The notes: generated by a model from the letters alone, not told the origin. Positions 1 through 9,250 are shown, counted from the stretch's first letter. The stretch is 64,000 bases of DNA from Litorimonas cladophorae (GCF_014652455.1 NZ_BMYV01000001.1:186001-250000); one strand, 5' to 3'. A program made the numbers and translations.

Positions 1-1034
1 TCATGTGGAGCACGCGGAACCGATCCGAGAGCGGCAATGTCGCCGACGGACAGATCGGAACCTCATCCTTCACGGTTTCCAATGGCGTCCCAGTCATTCG
101 AATTTTGGGCGATGATGGCGTCGACACGGATGAGTATGATGTTCACGTGGTCGTGCATGAATTCGGTCATTATTTTGAAAACTCCCTGAGCCGCTCCGAT
201 TCAATCGGTGGCTCTCATAGCTCTAATGATCGTCTTGATGCTCGCGTTGCCTTTGGCGAGGGTTTCGGCAACGCGTTATCTGGCATGATCTTGGATGACT
301 CCTTTTACCGCGATAGCTTTGGGACAAGCCAATCTCGCGGCTTCAGCATCAATGTCGAGAGCAACACATTTGCTTCGGCAGGTTGGTATTCTGAAGGGTC
401 AGTGCAATCGATCCTCTATGATTTGTATGACTCAGTTGATGATGGTGCCGATAGCGCCAGTTACGGTCTGGCACCCATCTACGGGGCTTTCACAGATCCT
501 GATTACAAGGACACGCAAGCCTTCACATCCATCTTCGCTTTCCTAGAAGCCCTCGAAAACCAACCCAATGTTGTCGCTGCTGATGTAACGGCGCTTCTTG
601 CGGCTCAGTCTATTTCTGGCTCAGGTGGGTTCGGTGTAGGTGAGACTAATAATGGCGGCCTTTCTGACGCGCTGCCTGTTTACTTGAATTTGCCAACCGA
701 TGACACGGAAGTGGGTTTCTGCTCCGTCGACAATTTCGGTACCTATAATAAGCACGGCAATCGTCGCTATTTCGAGTTCACGACCCCCGCCGCTGGTCGG
801 TATCGGTTTAGTTTGGCCCGCGACACAGGTGCGACAACCAGCGATCCCGATTTCTTGGTTTACAAAGATGGTGTCCTTATTGCGCGAGGCGAGTCGGGAA
901 CCACGAATGTTGAAAACCAACTCCTCAACCTGACAGCAGGCCAACATGTGTTGGAGGCTTATTCGTTTGAGAATGTCGGGGCAGGTCAAACTCCTGCCGA
1001 TGTTTGTTACACATTGAAAATGGAGGCACAGTAA
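1..1034 (+). CDS. Secreted zinc metalloprotease, 3' part (5' end outside window)
   Basis: The frame is open from the window edge and an ATG at base 3 is probably internal, since no signal peptide is visible. About 55 residues in lies VVVHEFGHYFE, a HEXXH zinc site of the gluzincin type; downstream, an Asp/Ser/Gly-rich stretch and a C-terminal beta-rich domain (about residues 235-343) resembling a bacterial pre-peptidase C-terminal domain are seen. The likely job is an exported or surface protease. The stop is 3 nt before the next ATG, so it is cotranscribed with the lipoprotein that follows. The exact peptidase family cannot be fixed without the missing N-terminus. Confidence 0.7.
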   Translation, partial: MWSTRNRSESGNVADGQIGTSSFTVSNGVPVIRILGDDGVDTDEYDVHVVVHEFGHYFENSLSRSDSIGGSHSSNDRLDARVAFGEGFGNALSGMILDDSFYRDSFGTSQSRGFSINVESNTFASAGWYSEGSVQSILYDLYDSVDDGADSASYGLAPIYGAFTDPDYKDTQAFTSIFAFLEALENQPNVVAADVTALLAAQSISGSGGFGVGETNNGGLSDALPVYLNLPTDDTEVGFCSVDNFGTYNKHGNRRYFEFTTPAAGRYRFSLARDTGATTSDPDFLVYKDGVLIARGESGTTNVENQLLNLTAGQHVLEAYSFENVGAGQTPADVCYTLKMEAQ

Positions 1035-1037
1035 ATC

Positions 1038-1571
1038 ATGTCCTACCTAAAGAAATCCGTCGCGATCGCCGTCCTAGGGAGCCTCGTGGCTTGCACAGCT
1101 GCGTCACAGCCCGATGTTGTCGCCGAGACAAAATCAAAAGTCACGACACCTATGACAACTGTGAAGCCGGGTGCCGATATCTCCATCAATTCTATCCTGC
1201 CTAAGGCTATGGTTGTCGGTGATTTCCAGACCGTTCGTCTTGAGTTTACAGAAGGATATGTCGACGGGACCATGTCCGTCCAGATCGAACCCAGTGAAGG
1301 TCTTCGCCTCTTCGGTGGCTCTACGACAAAATCTTTCGACATGACACAAGCAGTCAAACATAGCTGGGACGTTGATGTCGCCGCCGATACCGATGGCGTC
1401 TATTTCCTGAAAGTTTTTGCTATGGCCGATAATATGCCGCGCAGTTTTTCCGTGCGTCTCGATATTGGCACCGTGACCCAGAAAATGTTCGACGATGCCA
1501 TGCCGGCCGACGGCGAATTGACCGATGGCGGGAAAGTCCGAGCCTTGGACGCGACTGAAACGATTAAATAA
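1038..1571 (+). CDS. Predicted lipoprotein, unknown function
   Basis: A 177-aa protein beginning with a positively charged n-region, a short hydrophobic core and the lipobox LVAC at about residues 16-19, so it is expected to be lipidated and anchored in the outer or inner membrane. The mature part is predicted beta-rich with no family I recognise. It starts 3 nt after the stop of the metalloprotease gene, which suggests translational coupling and perhaps a shared role, such as a surface partner of the protease. Function is unknown. Confidence 0.75.
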   Translation: MSYLKKSVAIAVLGSLVACTAASQPDVVAETKSKVTTPMTTVKPGADISINSILPKAMVVGDFQTVRLEFTEGYVDGTMSVQIEPSEGLRLFGGSTTKSFDMTQAVKHSWDVDVAADTDGVYFLKVFAMADNMPRSFSVRLDIGTVTQKMFDDAMPADGELTDGGKVRALDATETIK

Positions 1572-1616
1572 ACCAACGGCGAAAAATTCACGCCTCACAA
1601 AGGCGTCACTATTCAT

Positions 1617-1646
1617 AGCCTCTCAGACCGATTAGTCTGGGAGGCT
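1617..1646 (+). terminator. Terminator-like hairpin
   Basis: Twelve-base-pair stem (AGCCTCTCAGAC against GTCTGGGAGGCT, one G-U pair) with a 6-nt loop. It is followed by AATTTG rather than a clean T run, so it may be a weak terminator or a processing site between the lipoprotein and the downstream GST gene. Confidence 0.5.
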
Positions 1647-1666
1647 AATTTGTATGGAGAGACCTG

Positions 1667-2515
1667 ATGAGCGAGCAAACACTATCCGAATGGACCCCGC
1701 CTAAGATTTGGAAAAACAAGGAATCTGGCGGGAAGTTCGCAAATATCAATCGTCCAACGGCGGGTTCTACACATGAAAAAGAACTGCCCGTCGGCCAGCA
1801 TGATTTGCAGCTTTATTCGCTTGGGACCCCTAATGGTGTCAAAGTTACGGTAATGTTGGAAGAGCTCCTCGAGTTGGGTGTTACAGAGGCTGAATATGAC
1901 GCCTGGTTGATCAATATTGGCGACGGCGATCAGTTTGGATCGGGCTTTGTTGATGTAAATCCAAATTCTAAAATCCCCGCGCTCATGGACCATTCCGGCG
2001 GCGGCACGCAGCGCGTTTTTGAATCAGGCGCGATCCTGATGTATCTGGCTGAAAAATTCGGTCACTTCCTTCCCGAAAGTGGTGCTGCGCGTGCGGAATG
2101 TCTGTCTTGGCTATTTTGGCAGGTCGGCAGCGCGCCCTATTTGGGCGGTGGCTTTGGTCATTTTTATGCCTATGCGCCGATGAAGATCGAATATTGTATC
2201 GATCGTTTTTCCATGGAAACGAAACGCCAATTGGACGTCTTAGATCAACGTCTCGCGATCAGTGAGTTTATCGCGGGTGAAGACCTCACGGTCGCCGACT
2301 TTGCGATTTATCCGTGGTACGGGGCGATGGCGCGCGGACTTCTCTATGAAGGCGGCGAGTTTCTGCAGGTTGAAAGCTACAAACACTTGCAACGCTGGAC
2401 CCAGCAATTGGCAGCAAGACCAGCATTCCAACGTGGGCAGCTGGTCAACCGCTATTGGGGGGACAAGGGTTTGAAAGAGCGTCACGCGGCTTCGGATTTT
2501 GACGGGTTGATTTAA
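1667..2515 (+). CDS. yghU: Glutathione-dependent disulfide-bond oxidoreductase, YghU-type GST
   Basis: A 282-aa protein of the YghU/nu-class glutathione transferase family, which reduces small disulfides with glutathione. The N-terminal extension with the W-x-P-P-x-I-W motif, the thioredoxin-like domain (about 45-130, with TPNGVKVTVMLEE and NPNSKIPAL) and the helical C-terminal domain are in the family's order, and the length is close to E. coli YghU. The start is supported by GGAGAG 6 nt upstream. It stands alone between two hairpins. Substrate is unknown. Confidence 0.88.
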   Translation: MSEQTLSEWTPPKIWKNKESGGKFANINRPTAGSTHEKELPVGQHDLQLYSLGTPNGVKVTVMLEELLELGVTEAEYDAWLINIGDGDQFGSGFVDVNPNSKIPALMDHSGGGTQRVFESGAILMYLAEKFGHFLPESGAARAECLSWLFWQVGSAPYLGGGFGHFYAYAPMKIEYCIDRFSMETKRQLDVLDQRLAISEFIAGEDLTVADFAIYPWYGAMARGLLYEGGEFLQVESYKHLQRWTQQLAARPAFQRGQLVNRYWGDKGLKERHAASDFDGLI

Positions 2516-2616
2516 TAACCTTCGTCAAAAGGTATTCATTAAAGGTTTAGCTGTAAGCGTTCCCTATTATTCTGGGGGAACGCGCCGGGGTGCAGCACGG
2601 GGCTGTAGGGCCGTTT

Positions 2617-2632
2617 CCTCCAAATTTGGAGG
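2617..2632 (+). promoter_or_regulatory. RBS-occluding palindrome before the outer-membrane lipoprotein
   Basis: A perfect 16-bp palindrome, CCTCCAAATTTGGAGG, whose right half contains the GGAGG ribosome binding site of the gene starting at TTG 2638. As RNA it would form a 6-bp stem with an AATT loop and hide the Shine-Dalgarno. A temperature- or factor-dependent opening is inference. Confidence 0.55.
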
Positions 2633-2637
2633 CTATC

Positions 2638-3384
2638 TTGAAAATTTTGATTTCCGTATTGGGCAGTGCCGCTCTCTTAGCTGGCTGTAGTTCGGCCCCT
2701 AGTTATTCGCCGTCCTGTGGATCACAATGTGGCGCGCAATACCAACCGCAGAGCCAGCCACAATACGCCAATGCAGCACGAAGCCAGTCCAAATTTGCTG
2801 TGGGCTTAGGCGCGGGCACAACAGGGGCAACGCTCGAAGCCAAATTTGCGCCGAACAATAACTTAGCCCTGCGCGGCAGCTATAATTTTTTAGAATTTGG
2901 TGCCGATCAAGATTATGATGGTATCGATTATGAAGGCGATTTGAGCCTGAACACATTTGGCGGCTTTGTCGATGTGGCGCCATTTGGAAACGGATTTGTG
3001 TTGTCTGGCGGGGCCTATATCGGAGACAAGACTTTAGATCTTTTCGCTACGCCTTCCAATAATGTCGAAATTGGTGGTCAGACCTTTACCCCCGCAGAAG
3101 TCGGGTCCCTCAACGGGCAGGCAGAGCTTAAGAATTTTGCGCCTTACGCGGGCATTGGTTATGATAGCTTCATCGCGGGGTCCAGCGACTGGTCCTTCAA
3201 CGCACGCGCGGGTGTGATGTTTACGGGTTCTCCAAAAGTCGACCTCGTCTCGGTCGATGGATTGCTCTCGGATGACGCGACCCTCCGCGCCGAGTTGGAT
3301 ACAGAAATCGCATCCATCGAAGAAGAAGCCGAAGATTATAAATATTATCCAGTGCTCAGCGTCGGTATCGCGCGCCGCTTCTAA
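2638..3384 (+). CDS. Outer-membrane beta-barrel lipoprotein
   Basis: I place the start at the TTG at 2638 because GGAGG lies 5 nt upstream and the protein then opens with a proper lipoprotein signal ending in LLAGC. That gives 248 aa. After a Gln/Ser/Cys-rich linker comes a sequence of alternating hydrophobic residues and Gly/Asn turns, ending in ARRF with a terminal Phe, as in OmpA/opacity-type barrels. Probably a small outer-membrane barrel; ligand unknown. An upstream ATG at 2590 exists but has no binding site. Followed by a strong terminator. Confidence 0.7.
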   Translation: MKILISVLGSAALLAGCSSAPSYSPSCGSQCGAQYQPQSQPQYANAARSQSKFAVGLGAGTTGATLEAKFAPNNNLALRGSYNFLEFGADQDYDGIDYEGDLSLNTFGGFVDVAPFGNGFVLSGGAYIGDKTLDLFATPSNNVEIGGQTFTPAEVGSLNGQAELKNFAPYAGIGYDSFIAGSSDWSFNARAGVMFTGSPKVDLVSVDGLLSDDATLRAELDTEIASIEEEAEDYKYYPVLSVGIARRF

Positions 3385-3412
3385 ACAAGGCATAACGATT
3401 TACGAATTAAGA

Positions 3413-3442
3413 CCCAGCTCAGATATCTGAGCTGGGTTTTTT
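3413..3442 (+). terminator. Rho-independent terminator
   Basis: Perfect 24-bp inverted repeat at 3413-3436 (arms CCCAGCTCAGAT and ATCTGAGCTGGG) followed by TTTTTTATT on the plus strand. It ends the barrel lipoprotein gene and separates it from the convergent operon. Confidence 0.9.
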
Positions 3443-3450
3443 ATTAGGCC

Positions 3451-4377
3451 CTACGCGATCAGCGCGGCCACCACACGACGTTTGCCCGTATAGGGCCGCC
3501 GTCCATGCATAACCCGATAATTATCAAGCAGGGCGACATCTCCGACTTGCCAATTTAAATCAAAACTCAGCTCATCTGCGATCTCGATCGCCTTGCCCAA
3601 GGCTGCGACATCTAAAGGTTCACCGTTACCGAGGGTTACGGATTTCGACGGATCATTACGTGCGTCTTTCCAGCCTCTGAATGCCGCGATGAGCTGATTG
3701 AAAAAACTCTCGCTTCCGTCTGGCAGGGTTCTAATCGCGGGCAGGGCGGGGCTCGTTACGCGCAGCGTATCATCCGAATTCCAGACATACGCATACCCGA
3801 GCTTATCCAAACGAGTTTCGGCCTCCGCTCTGGTCTCGCAGCTGAGCGTGGAGCGCCAACTGCGGCCTTGTCCCGAGTTCGGGTCGTCTTCCCCAGGCAT
3901 GGTATTGCTGTAGCGTACGCCGTGTTCCCGAAGGGCAGCGACGAGATCGGGCGTTTCGGCCTTCAATCGGTCAAAGACAATATCTGAGCGGCAAATGGGG
4001 GTCGAACCGCCAGTTTCAGGCGCGATCATACAAGAAAAGAACAGCTTGCTGGGGAAAAGCGGCGTCTGCGCCATTTCATGATGCAGGAAGATTGATACCT
4101 CTGGCGGGGCTTCATTCGCCGTGAAGATACGCGGTGTCAGGTTGACCCGCACGGCATTGGATAGGCTCTCGCCATAGGTGAAGCCTGCTTCGCCATATGC
4201 TTCAACCGCAGCGTCAACATCTTCGGGCGTCGAGATATCAAACCCGCGGAATAGAACGGTTCCCGAAATCGCCAGCGCGTTATCGACACTGGTTTTATTG
4301 GCTTCTAGCCATGTCGGAAGATGCCCTTGGCCCGATATGACATGCGGAAATTCGGTGCCATTATGAATTTGTATCAC
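3451..4377 (-). CDS. TauD/TfdA-family Fe(II)/2-oxoglutarate dioxygenase
   Basis: A 308-aa protein with the double-stranded beta-helix signature of non-haem iron oxygenases. The first metal motif reads FLHHEMA, giving an HxE rather than HxD site as in AsnO/VioC/SyrP-like enzymes, and the distal His and the 2-oxoglutarate-binding Arg are in VMHGRRPYTGKRRVV near the C-terminus. It would hydroxylate a small molecule with O2 and 2-oxoglutarate. It is the last gene of a four-gene operon, overlapping the oxidoreductase gene by 4 nt. Substrate unknown. Confidence 0.85.
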   Translation of the reverse strand: MIQIHNGTEFPHVISGQGHLPTWLEANKTSVDNALAISGTVLFRGFDISTPEDVDAAVEAYGEAGFTYGESLSNAVRVNLTPRIFTANEAPPEVSIFLHHEMAQTPLFPSKLFFSCMIAPETGGSTPICRSDIVFDRLKAETPDLVAALREHGVRYSNTMPGEDDPNSGQGRSWRSTLSCETRAEAETRLDKLGYAYVWNSDDTLRVTSPALPAIRTLPDGSESFFNQLIAAFRGWKDARNDPSKSVTLGNGEPLDVAALGKAIEIADELSFDLNWQVGDVALLDNYRVMHGRRPYTGKRRVVAALIA

Positions 4378-5441
4378 GTGAAATCTCCATTCTCATCTAA
4401 CGACACCGGTAGGCCCGTTTCGATAGATCGGTGTGCCGCCGCGCCTATTTTGACAGACCATAGCCCGTCCTGCGCGCTTAACGTCGGCCCACGTCCGCTG
4501 ACCAAGGCATCGTGAAAATCTCTTAGCTGAAAATAGGTCGCGCCGTGGTGGTCGCCGGCGGCCAGAACGTCCTTTGGTGTTTCAATTTTTTCCGACCATG
4601 GTTCGCCTCTGAGAGGGGACCAATCCACGATGGCTTCGGGGATAGAGACAGAAAGGCGGCCCTCGGTTCCCACGACATGAAGTCGTTCTTCCTGATGGGT
4701 CAGATTCGCAAACATGCAGAGCTCCAACATGGCGCGTGTACCGCTGGCGAAATCCAACACGACATAGGCATTGTCCAATATGTCAGGTGTGCGTCCGTCA
4801 TAACGTTCGGTCAGGTGGTTCACATCCATGCCACCCGTCGCGTAAATCCGAATAGGATCGCTTTGCAGCGCGTAACGCATCAGGTCGAAAAAATGACAGC
4901 ATTTTTCGACCAGCGTTCCACCCGTATTCTCTGAAAACCGATTCCAATCCCCGACCTTTGGCAAGAAGGGAAACCGGTGTTCGCGGAACGACAGCATTTT
5001 GACGGGACCCGTCAGACCGTGATGCAAGACGTCGATAAATTTCGCGATAGGCGGCATATAACGATATTCTAGTCCGATCCAAAATAAGTTGGGATAAGAC
5101 TTCGCCAGCTGCGCCAAAAACCTCGCATCCTTAACCGTTGTCGCAAGAGGCTTTTCAACGAGGATTGCTGCGCCAAATTTAGCGATGTCTGTGACGACAT
5201 CAATATGGGAGAAATTGGGGGAGGCGATGATGACCGCGTCGGGTTTCGCCTCGCGCATCATCTCCATATAATCAGAAAAAACGCGCACATCTTCGCCTGC
5301 GGCTTTGCCTGACCATTTGCGTGACCCAGCATCGGGATCAGCAAGGGCGATGAGTTTGGCTTCGGGCAGAAGGGCGAGGTTTGCGATATGTTCGCGACCC
5401 ATCATGCCTGCGCCGATTATAGCGTAAGTACGCGTTTCCAT
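4374..5441 (-). CDS. Gfo/Idh/MocA-family NAD(P)-dependent oxidoreductase
   Basis: A 355-aa dehydrogenase. The N-terminal Rossmann fold starts with IIGAGMMGREHI, the EKPLA motif with the catalytic Lys is at about residues 95-99, and the C-terminal alpha/beta domain follows. Family members oxidise or reduce sugars, inositols and amino-acid derivatives. It overlaps the next gene by 4 nt and shares 1 nt with the preceding aldo/keto reductase gene, so the enzymes are translationally coupled. Confidence 0.88.
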   Translation of the reverse strand: METRTYAIIGAGMMGREHIANLALLPEAKLIALADPDAGSRKWSGKAAGEDVRVFSDYMEMMREAKPDAVIIASPNFSHIDVVTDIAKFGAAILVEKPLATTVKDARFLAQLAKSYPNLFWIGLEYRYMPPIAKFIDVLHHGLTGPVKMLSFREHRFPFLPKVGDWNRFSENTGGTLVEKCCHFFDLMRYALQSDPIRIYATGGMDVNHLTERYDGRTPDILDNAYVVLDFASGTRAMLELCMFANLTHQEERLHVVGTEGRLSVSIPEAIVDWSPLRGEPWSEKIETPKDVLAAGDHHGATYFQLRDFHDALVSGRGPTLSAQDGLWSVKIGAAAHRSIETGLPVSLDENGDFT

Positions 5442-6334
5442 TACGGCATGGACTGGCCGCGATAGGCTTCCACAATATCGTAAAATTCGCGACCTGTAAG
5501 ATTGATCTGCGCAGCATAACCTGACTCGGTGATGCGTTGGGGCGTTTGTGTGCCAATGATCGGCACGACATCTGCGCCATGCGCCCGTGTAAAGGCGAGG
5601 GCGGCAACAGATCGGGATATGCCATAGCGCAGCGCGATTTCATCAAGGGCGGCTTGAACGGCTCCGTCTTTCGTCGGCAGGCGACCTCCACCTAGCGGAG
5701 ACCAGGCCAAGACCGTCGCGCCAGTCTCCATGCCGTAATCCAAAGTGCCATCCGTGATGGCGTCTTGCTGTATCGCGGAAAATTCTGGCTGCAATGTCAC
5801 GATTGGCGTGTCGAGATGGGATTGAAGTGCGCGCGTTTGTGCGACCGTGAAATTCGACACGCCGATATGACGAGCCTTACCGCTCTGAAAAATCTCATTC
5901 AGCGCGCGTGCAGTTTCACGCAGGGGCGTTGATAGGTCAGGGCGATGGATTTGGTAGAGGTCAACATAGTCCGTTTGTAGACGCGCAAGCGAGGCGTCCA
6001 TTGCGGCCATGATATAACGATAGGAGCTGTCATAGGGGCGTACGGCATCAATCCCGCCCTTCGTTGTCAGGACCATCTGTTTGCGAAGGCTCGGTGCGGC
6101 GGCGAGGACTTCACCTAAGCGGACCTCGGCTTGACCAAACCCCTTGTCTTCGCGGTCTGGAAACTCGCTAAAGCCATAGATATCCGCAGTGTCGATCAGA
6201 TTCATCCCCGCGTCGAGCGCCGTTCGAATGAGGCGATCGGCCGTTGCAACATCGCGCTGGGCGAAACGCCAGCAACCATAGGCAATTTTTCCGATAGAAA
6301 TATCGGTTTGTCCCAGTTTCAGTCCGGATGTCAT
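5441..6334 (-). CDS. Aldo/keto reductase
   Basis: A 297-aa (beta/alpha)8 NADPH-dependent reductase. The catalytic tetrad is visible: Asp and Tyr in NLIDTADIYGFSE, Lys in LTTKGGID and His in YQIHRPD; a C-terminal cofactor-binding segment (PIIGTQTPQRI) follows. The sequence resembles the YdhF/Tas branch. It sits 11 nt after the GST gene and abuts the Gfo/Idh/MocA gene, in the same operon. Substrate not deducible. Confidence 0.88.
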   Translation of the reverse strand: MTSGLKLGQTDISIGKIAYGCWRFAQRDVATADRLIRTALDAGMNLIDTADIYGFSEFPDREDKGFGQAEVRLGEVLAAAPSLRKQMVLTTKGGIDAVRPYDSSYRYIMAAMDASLARLQTDYVDLYQIHRPDLSTPLRETARALNEIFQSGKARHIGVSNFTVAQTRALQSHLDTPIVTLQPEFSAIQQDAITDGTLDYGMETGATVLAWSPLGGGRLPTKDGAVQAALDEIALRYGISRSVAALAFTRAHGADVVPIIGTQTPQRITESGYAAQINLTGREFYDIVEAYRGQSMP

Positions 6335-6345
6335 TTGAGCTGTCC

Positions 6346-7008
6346 TTAACCTTCGAATTCTTTTGCATCGGCGAAAGCCAGTTGGAAAGCAGGCCGCGAT
6401 TTCATCCGCCCCATATACGCCTTGAAGTCGGGGTGATTACACAATCCATAAGCCCGCGCCCAATTGAGGTTCTGCCCTGTCAAACAGTCAACCGCCGTAA
6501 AGCTATCACCGCAAATGAACTCGCCTTGGTCAAGACGCGCCAGAAGCTGAGGTGCGATTTCATTTTCGATTTTATCGCGGTTGAACTGCGCATATTCTTG
6601 ATTGCGCGCTGTCTTGGGCAGGATGTCTTCATGCAGACGAATATTCCAAAGCATTTGGTCCATCCAAGATCCACCCAAGGCCATCATCTGAAGATATATC
6701 GCGCGGGCGCGGTGATCTTCGGGGCGGGGCGCAAAGCGAAAATCTAAATCGGCTAACCACGTTAAGATGGCTGTGGATTCGGTAATTGTCTGGCTGGTCC
6801 CATCATCATAGTCCACATCCAAGACGGGCACGCCATGACTAGGGTTTTTGGCCAGAAACTCTGGTGTATATTGTTCGCCTTTACGAAGCGCTACGCGGAC
6901 CGTTTTGAAATCCTCACCGCGCATTTCATGCAACAACCATTTCACCCGCGCCGAGCGGGAGAGGGGATAATGATAAAGGGTCAGATTTGAAATATTTGTC
7001 ATAGGCAT
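6346..7008 (-). CDS. Glutathione S-transferase family protein
   Basis: A 220-aa protein with a thioredoxin-like N-terminal domain (LYHYPLSRSARVKWLLHE, NPSHGVPVLD, and the ESTAIL glutathione-binding motif) and an all-helical C-terminal domain. It is the first gene of the leftward operon running to the TauD-like dioxygenase, so conjugation or isomerisation with glutathione probably belongs to the same pathway. Two possible starts, ATG 7008 and ATG 7002, have no strong binding site, so the start is uncertain by two residues. Confidence 0.85.
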   Translation of the reverse strand: MPMTNISNLTLYHYPLSRSARVKWLLHEMRGEDFKTVRVALRKGEQYTPEFLAKNPSHGVPVLDVDYDDGTSQTITESTAILTWLADLDFRFAPRPEDHRARAIYLQMMALGGSWMDQMLWNIRLHEDILPKTARNQEYAQFNRDKIENEIAPQLLARLDQGEFICGDSFTAVDCLTGQNLNWARAYGLCNHPDFKAYMGRMKSRPAFQLAFADAKEFEG

Positions 7009-7101
7009 TGATAAGCCGCAAAAATTAGGAATGCACGAAAAAGCTGCCTTACAACCTCGCGCTGCATTGTAATTCTCTAAAGCCTTTTATATGGCCTGCG
7101 T
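7009..7101. other. Divergent promoter region
   Basis: 93 bp between the leftward GST operon and the rightward DUF3857 gene. It is AT-richer than the flanks and must hold both promoters; I see no clear operator. Confidence 0.4.
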
Positions 7102-9177
7102 ATGCAATCTTTCAGAACTTTTTTCTTTGCTTCTCTTTTCAGTCTAACGGCAGCATCAACGGCACTCGCACAAAATGTTAGGGATTATGTTGAGGTTCGA
7201 CCTCCCGCTAAATGGGTCGAGGTGCAATCTTTGCCGACAACGGTTTTTCCGGCGTTAGAGGAGCTAGGAAGTCGAACGCGATTGCTGTCTTATCAACATC
7301 GGATCGGCGAAACCTATCGCGATCGTTACACGCGCTTAGTTTATGATTTGAATTCGGCAAGTGCGATTGAAGATCGGGGGACGTTCGATGTCAATTTCGA
7401 TCCGACCTATCAATCTGTCATTTTGCACGAGGTTAAAATTATCCGCCCGGAAGGCGCGCGCAATGTGCTGGACCTAGACGAATTCGTTGTATTTCGGTCT
7501 GAAACGGATCGATCAAAAATGATGTATAATGGAGAGCTCACCATCAGCCTCGCGATCCCAGGTCTGCAAATTGGCGATCAATTAGATTATGCCTATACGG
7601 TCTCTGGCAAAAACCCGGCTCTTGGGTCAGGCTATGATGATTTTCAGACGCAATCATACTCTAATCCCGTCCACCGTCTCTTTTCTCAGACCCTTGTCGA
7701 AGAGGGTCTGCCCGTTTTCGTCCAAACACTTGATGGCGGGGAAATGCCAAGTGTCGAGAAGGATGGTGATACGACCAAAATTCGGTTTGTTCGCGATAAT
7801 GTTGCGCCCTTTACAGTCGATGATGACCGCCCAAATTGGGTGTATGGGTGGCCACTTCATCGCGTATCCAGCTATAACAATTGGCGCGATGTGGGGAACC
7901 ACTTTTCGCAATACTATAAGCGGGCCGAAACGCCTGCCGTCCGTGCCGTTGCGCAAAAAATCCGCGACGAAAACCCAGATAAGCCCGCCCAAGCGCGTGC
8001 CGCCCTCGATTATGTTCAGCGTTCCATCCGGTATGTGGCGCTTTCTATGGGCGAAGGCGGGTTCATCCCAAGGCAACCTGATCGTGTTTTAGATCGGCGA
8101 TATGGCGACTGTAAGGATGTCACGTTATTGTTGCTCTCTTTGCTCGCAGAACTTGATATCGAAGCTGATCCGATGCTGGTGGATACGGATGAGTTGGGCG
8201 CGGTTTTTGACGTGAATCCATCCTTGCAAGCTTTTGATCATGTTGTTGTAAGGGCAGAGGTCAATGGCACATTTTACGTCATGGATGCGACGCGTAATCC
8301 GCAGTTGGGCGACCTTTATCATTTTGATCAAGGTAATTTCGGACGGGGCCTTATCCTGCGTGACGGTGATTCCGAAGTCGTTGATCTGAAATCAACGGGC
8401 TATACTTATAAGGTCGAAGCCGTTGATCACTTCGATCTCGTCGCGGCACCAGGCAGCGTTTTATTCACTAATGAATTGACGTATCGCGGCGATGAAGCGG
8501 ACGACATGGTGGACTGGCAGGCCGCCGACGGATTGGAGTCCATTACAGAGTCTATCGCCAATTATATGCGAGACTTTTACCCAACGCTGACTGTCAAAAA
8601 GCCGACCGAGGTCGAGCTCGATAAGGAAAAGGGCGTTGCTGTCGTTCGTACAACATTTGATATCCCAAATGCATGGGACCCTGACCCCGATGACGGGCTA
8701 CAATACTTCAGGGTTCGACCTTACGAAATTCGGTCAGATTTGCCCCAATTCAGTGGCGCGGCGCGAACAACTCCATTTGGAATCTCTTACCCAAAATCCA
8801 CCCGTCAAATTTTGAAAATACAGGTCGATAAAGACTACACCTTCAGTGAAGGCGAGTATGAACATGTCAGTGACGCTTTTGCTTATAAGGAGTTAAATCG
8901 CTACGATACTGAGGCTTCGCTCTATACCGAGACTTATGTCTACCAAGCCAAGCGCGATCATATTCGCGTCGAGGACTTTAAGGCCGACATGGCCGCGATC
9001 AGCGATATTCGTGCCCGAATGGGAATTACGGTGCAAACGGGATTGGAAACGGATTCCGTTGCTGCCAAACCTGCGGGCGTGGGAAAGACCTTACCGATTT
9101 TGCTGATCTTAATGCTGACTGGACTTTTGGGCTGGCTTTTTGTCTTTCAAGGTAAGCGACAGCGCAAAAATAGCTAA
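7102..9177 (+). CDS. DUF3857 and transglutaminase-like domain protein, membrane anchored
   Basis: A 691-aa exported protein. An N-terminal signal peptide ends near STALAQ; a DUF3857 beta domain covers about residues 50-220; a transglutaminase-like domain follows (about 270-400) with the Cys in DRRYGDCKD, His in AFDHVVV and Asp in YVMDATRN forming the papain-like triad. A single membrane helix (LPILLILMLTGLLGWLFVF) and a basic tail close the protein, so the body faces the periplasm. Biochemical role in this family is not established; amide bond cleavage or crosslinking is expected. Confidence 0.85.
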   Translation: MQSFRTFFFASLFSLTAASTALAQNVRDYVEVRPPAKWVEVQSLPTTVFPALEELGSRTRLLSYQHRIGETYRDRYTRLVYDLNSASAIEDRGTFDVNFDPTYQSVILHEVKIIRPEGARNVLDLDEFVVFRSETDRSKMMYNGELTISLAIPGLQIGDQLDYAYTVSGKNPALGSGYDDFQTQSYSNPVHRLFSQTLVEEGLPVFVQTLDGGEMPSVEKDGDTTKIRFVRDNVAPFTVDDDRPNWVYGWPLHRVSSYNNWRDVGNHFSQYYKRAETPAVRAVAQKIRDENPDKPAQARAALDYVQRSIRYVALSMGEGGFIPRQPDRVLDRRYGDCKDVTLLLLSLLAELDIEADPMLVDTDELGAVFDVNPSLQAFDHVVVRAEVNGTFYVMDATRNPQLGDLYHFDQGNFGRGLILRDGDSEVVDLKSTGYTYKVEAVDHFDLVAAPGSVLFTNELTYRGDEADDMVDWQAADGLESITESIANYMRDFYPTLTVKKPTEVELDKEKGVAVVRTTFDIPNAWDPDPDDGLQYFRVRPYEIRSDLPQFSGAARTTPFGISYPKSTRQILKIQVDKDYTFSEGEYEHVSDAFAYKELNRYDTEASLYTETYVYQAKRDHIRVEDFKADMAAISDIRARMGITVQTGLETDSVAAKPAGVGKTLPILLILMLTGLLGWLFVFQGKRQRKNS

Positions 9178-9250
9178 AAGGTCACGTCCCTGTGTTTTGA
9201 CCTTTCTCTCTCAAGAGGTAAGAGCGTCGCCTGAACGACGAGGTATTTTC

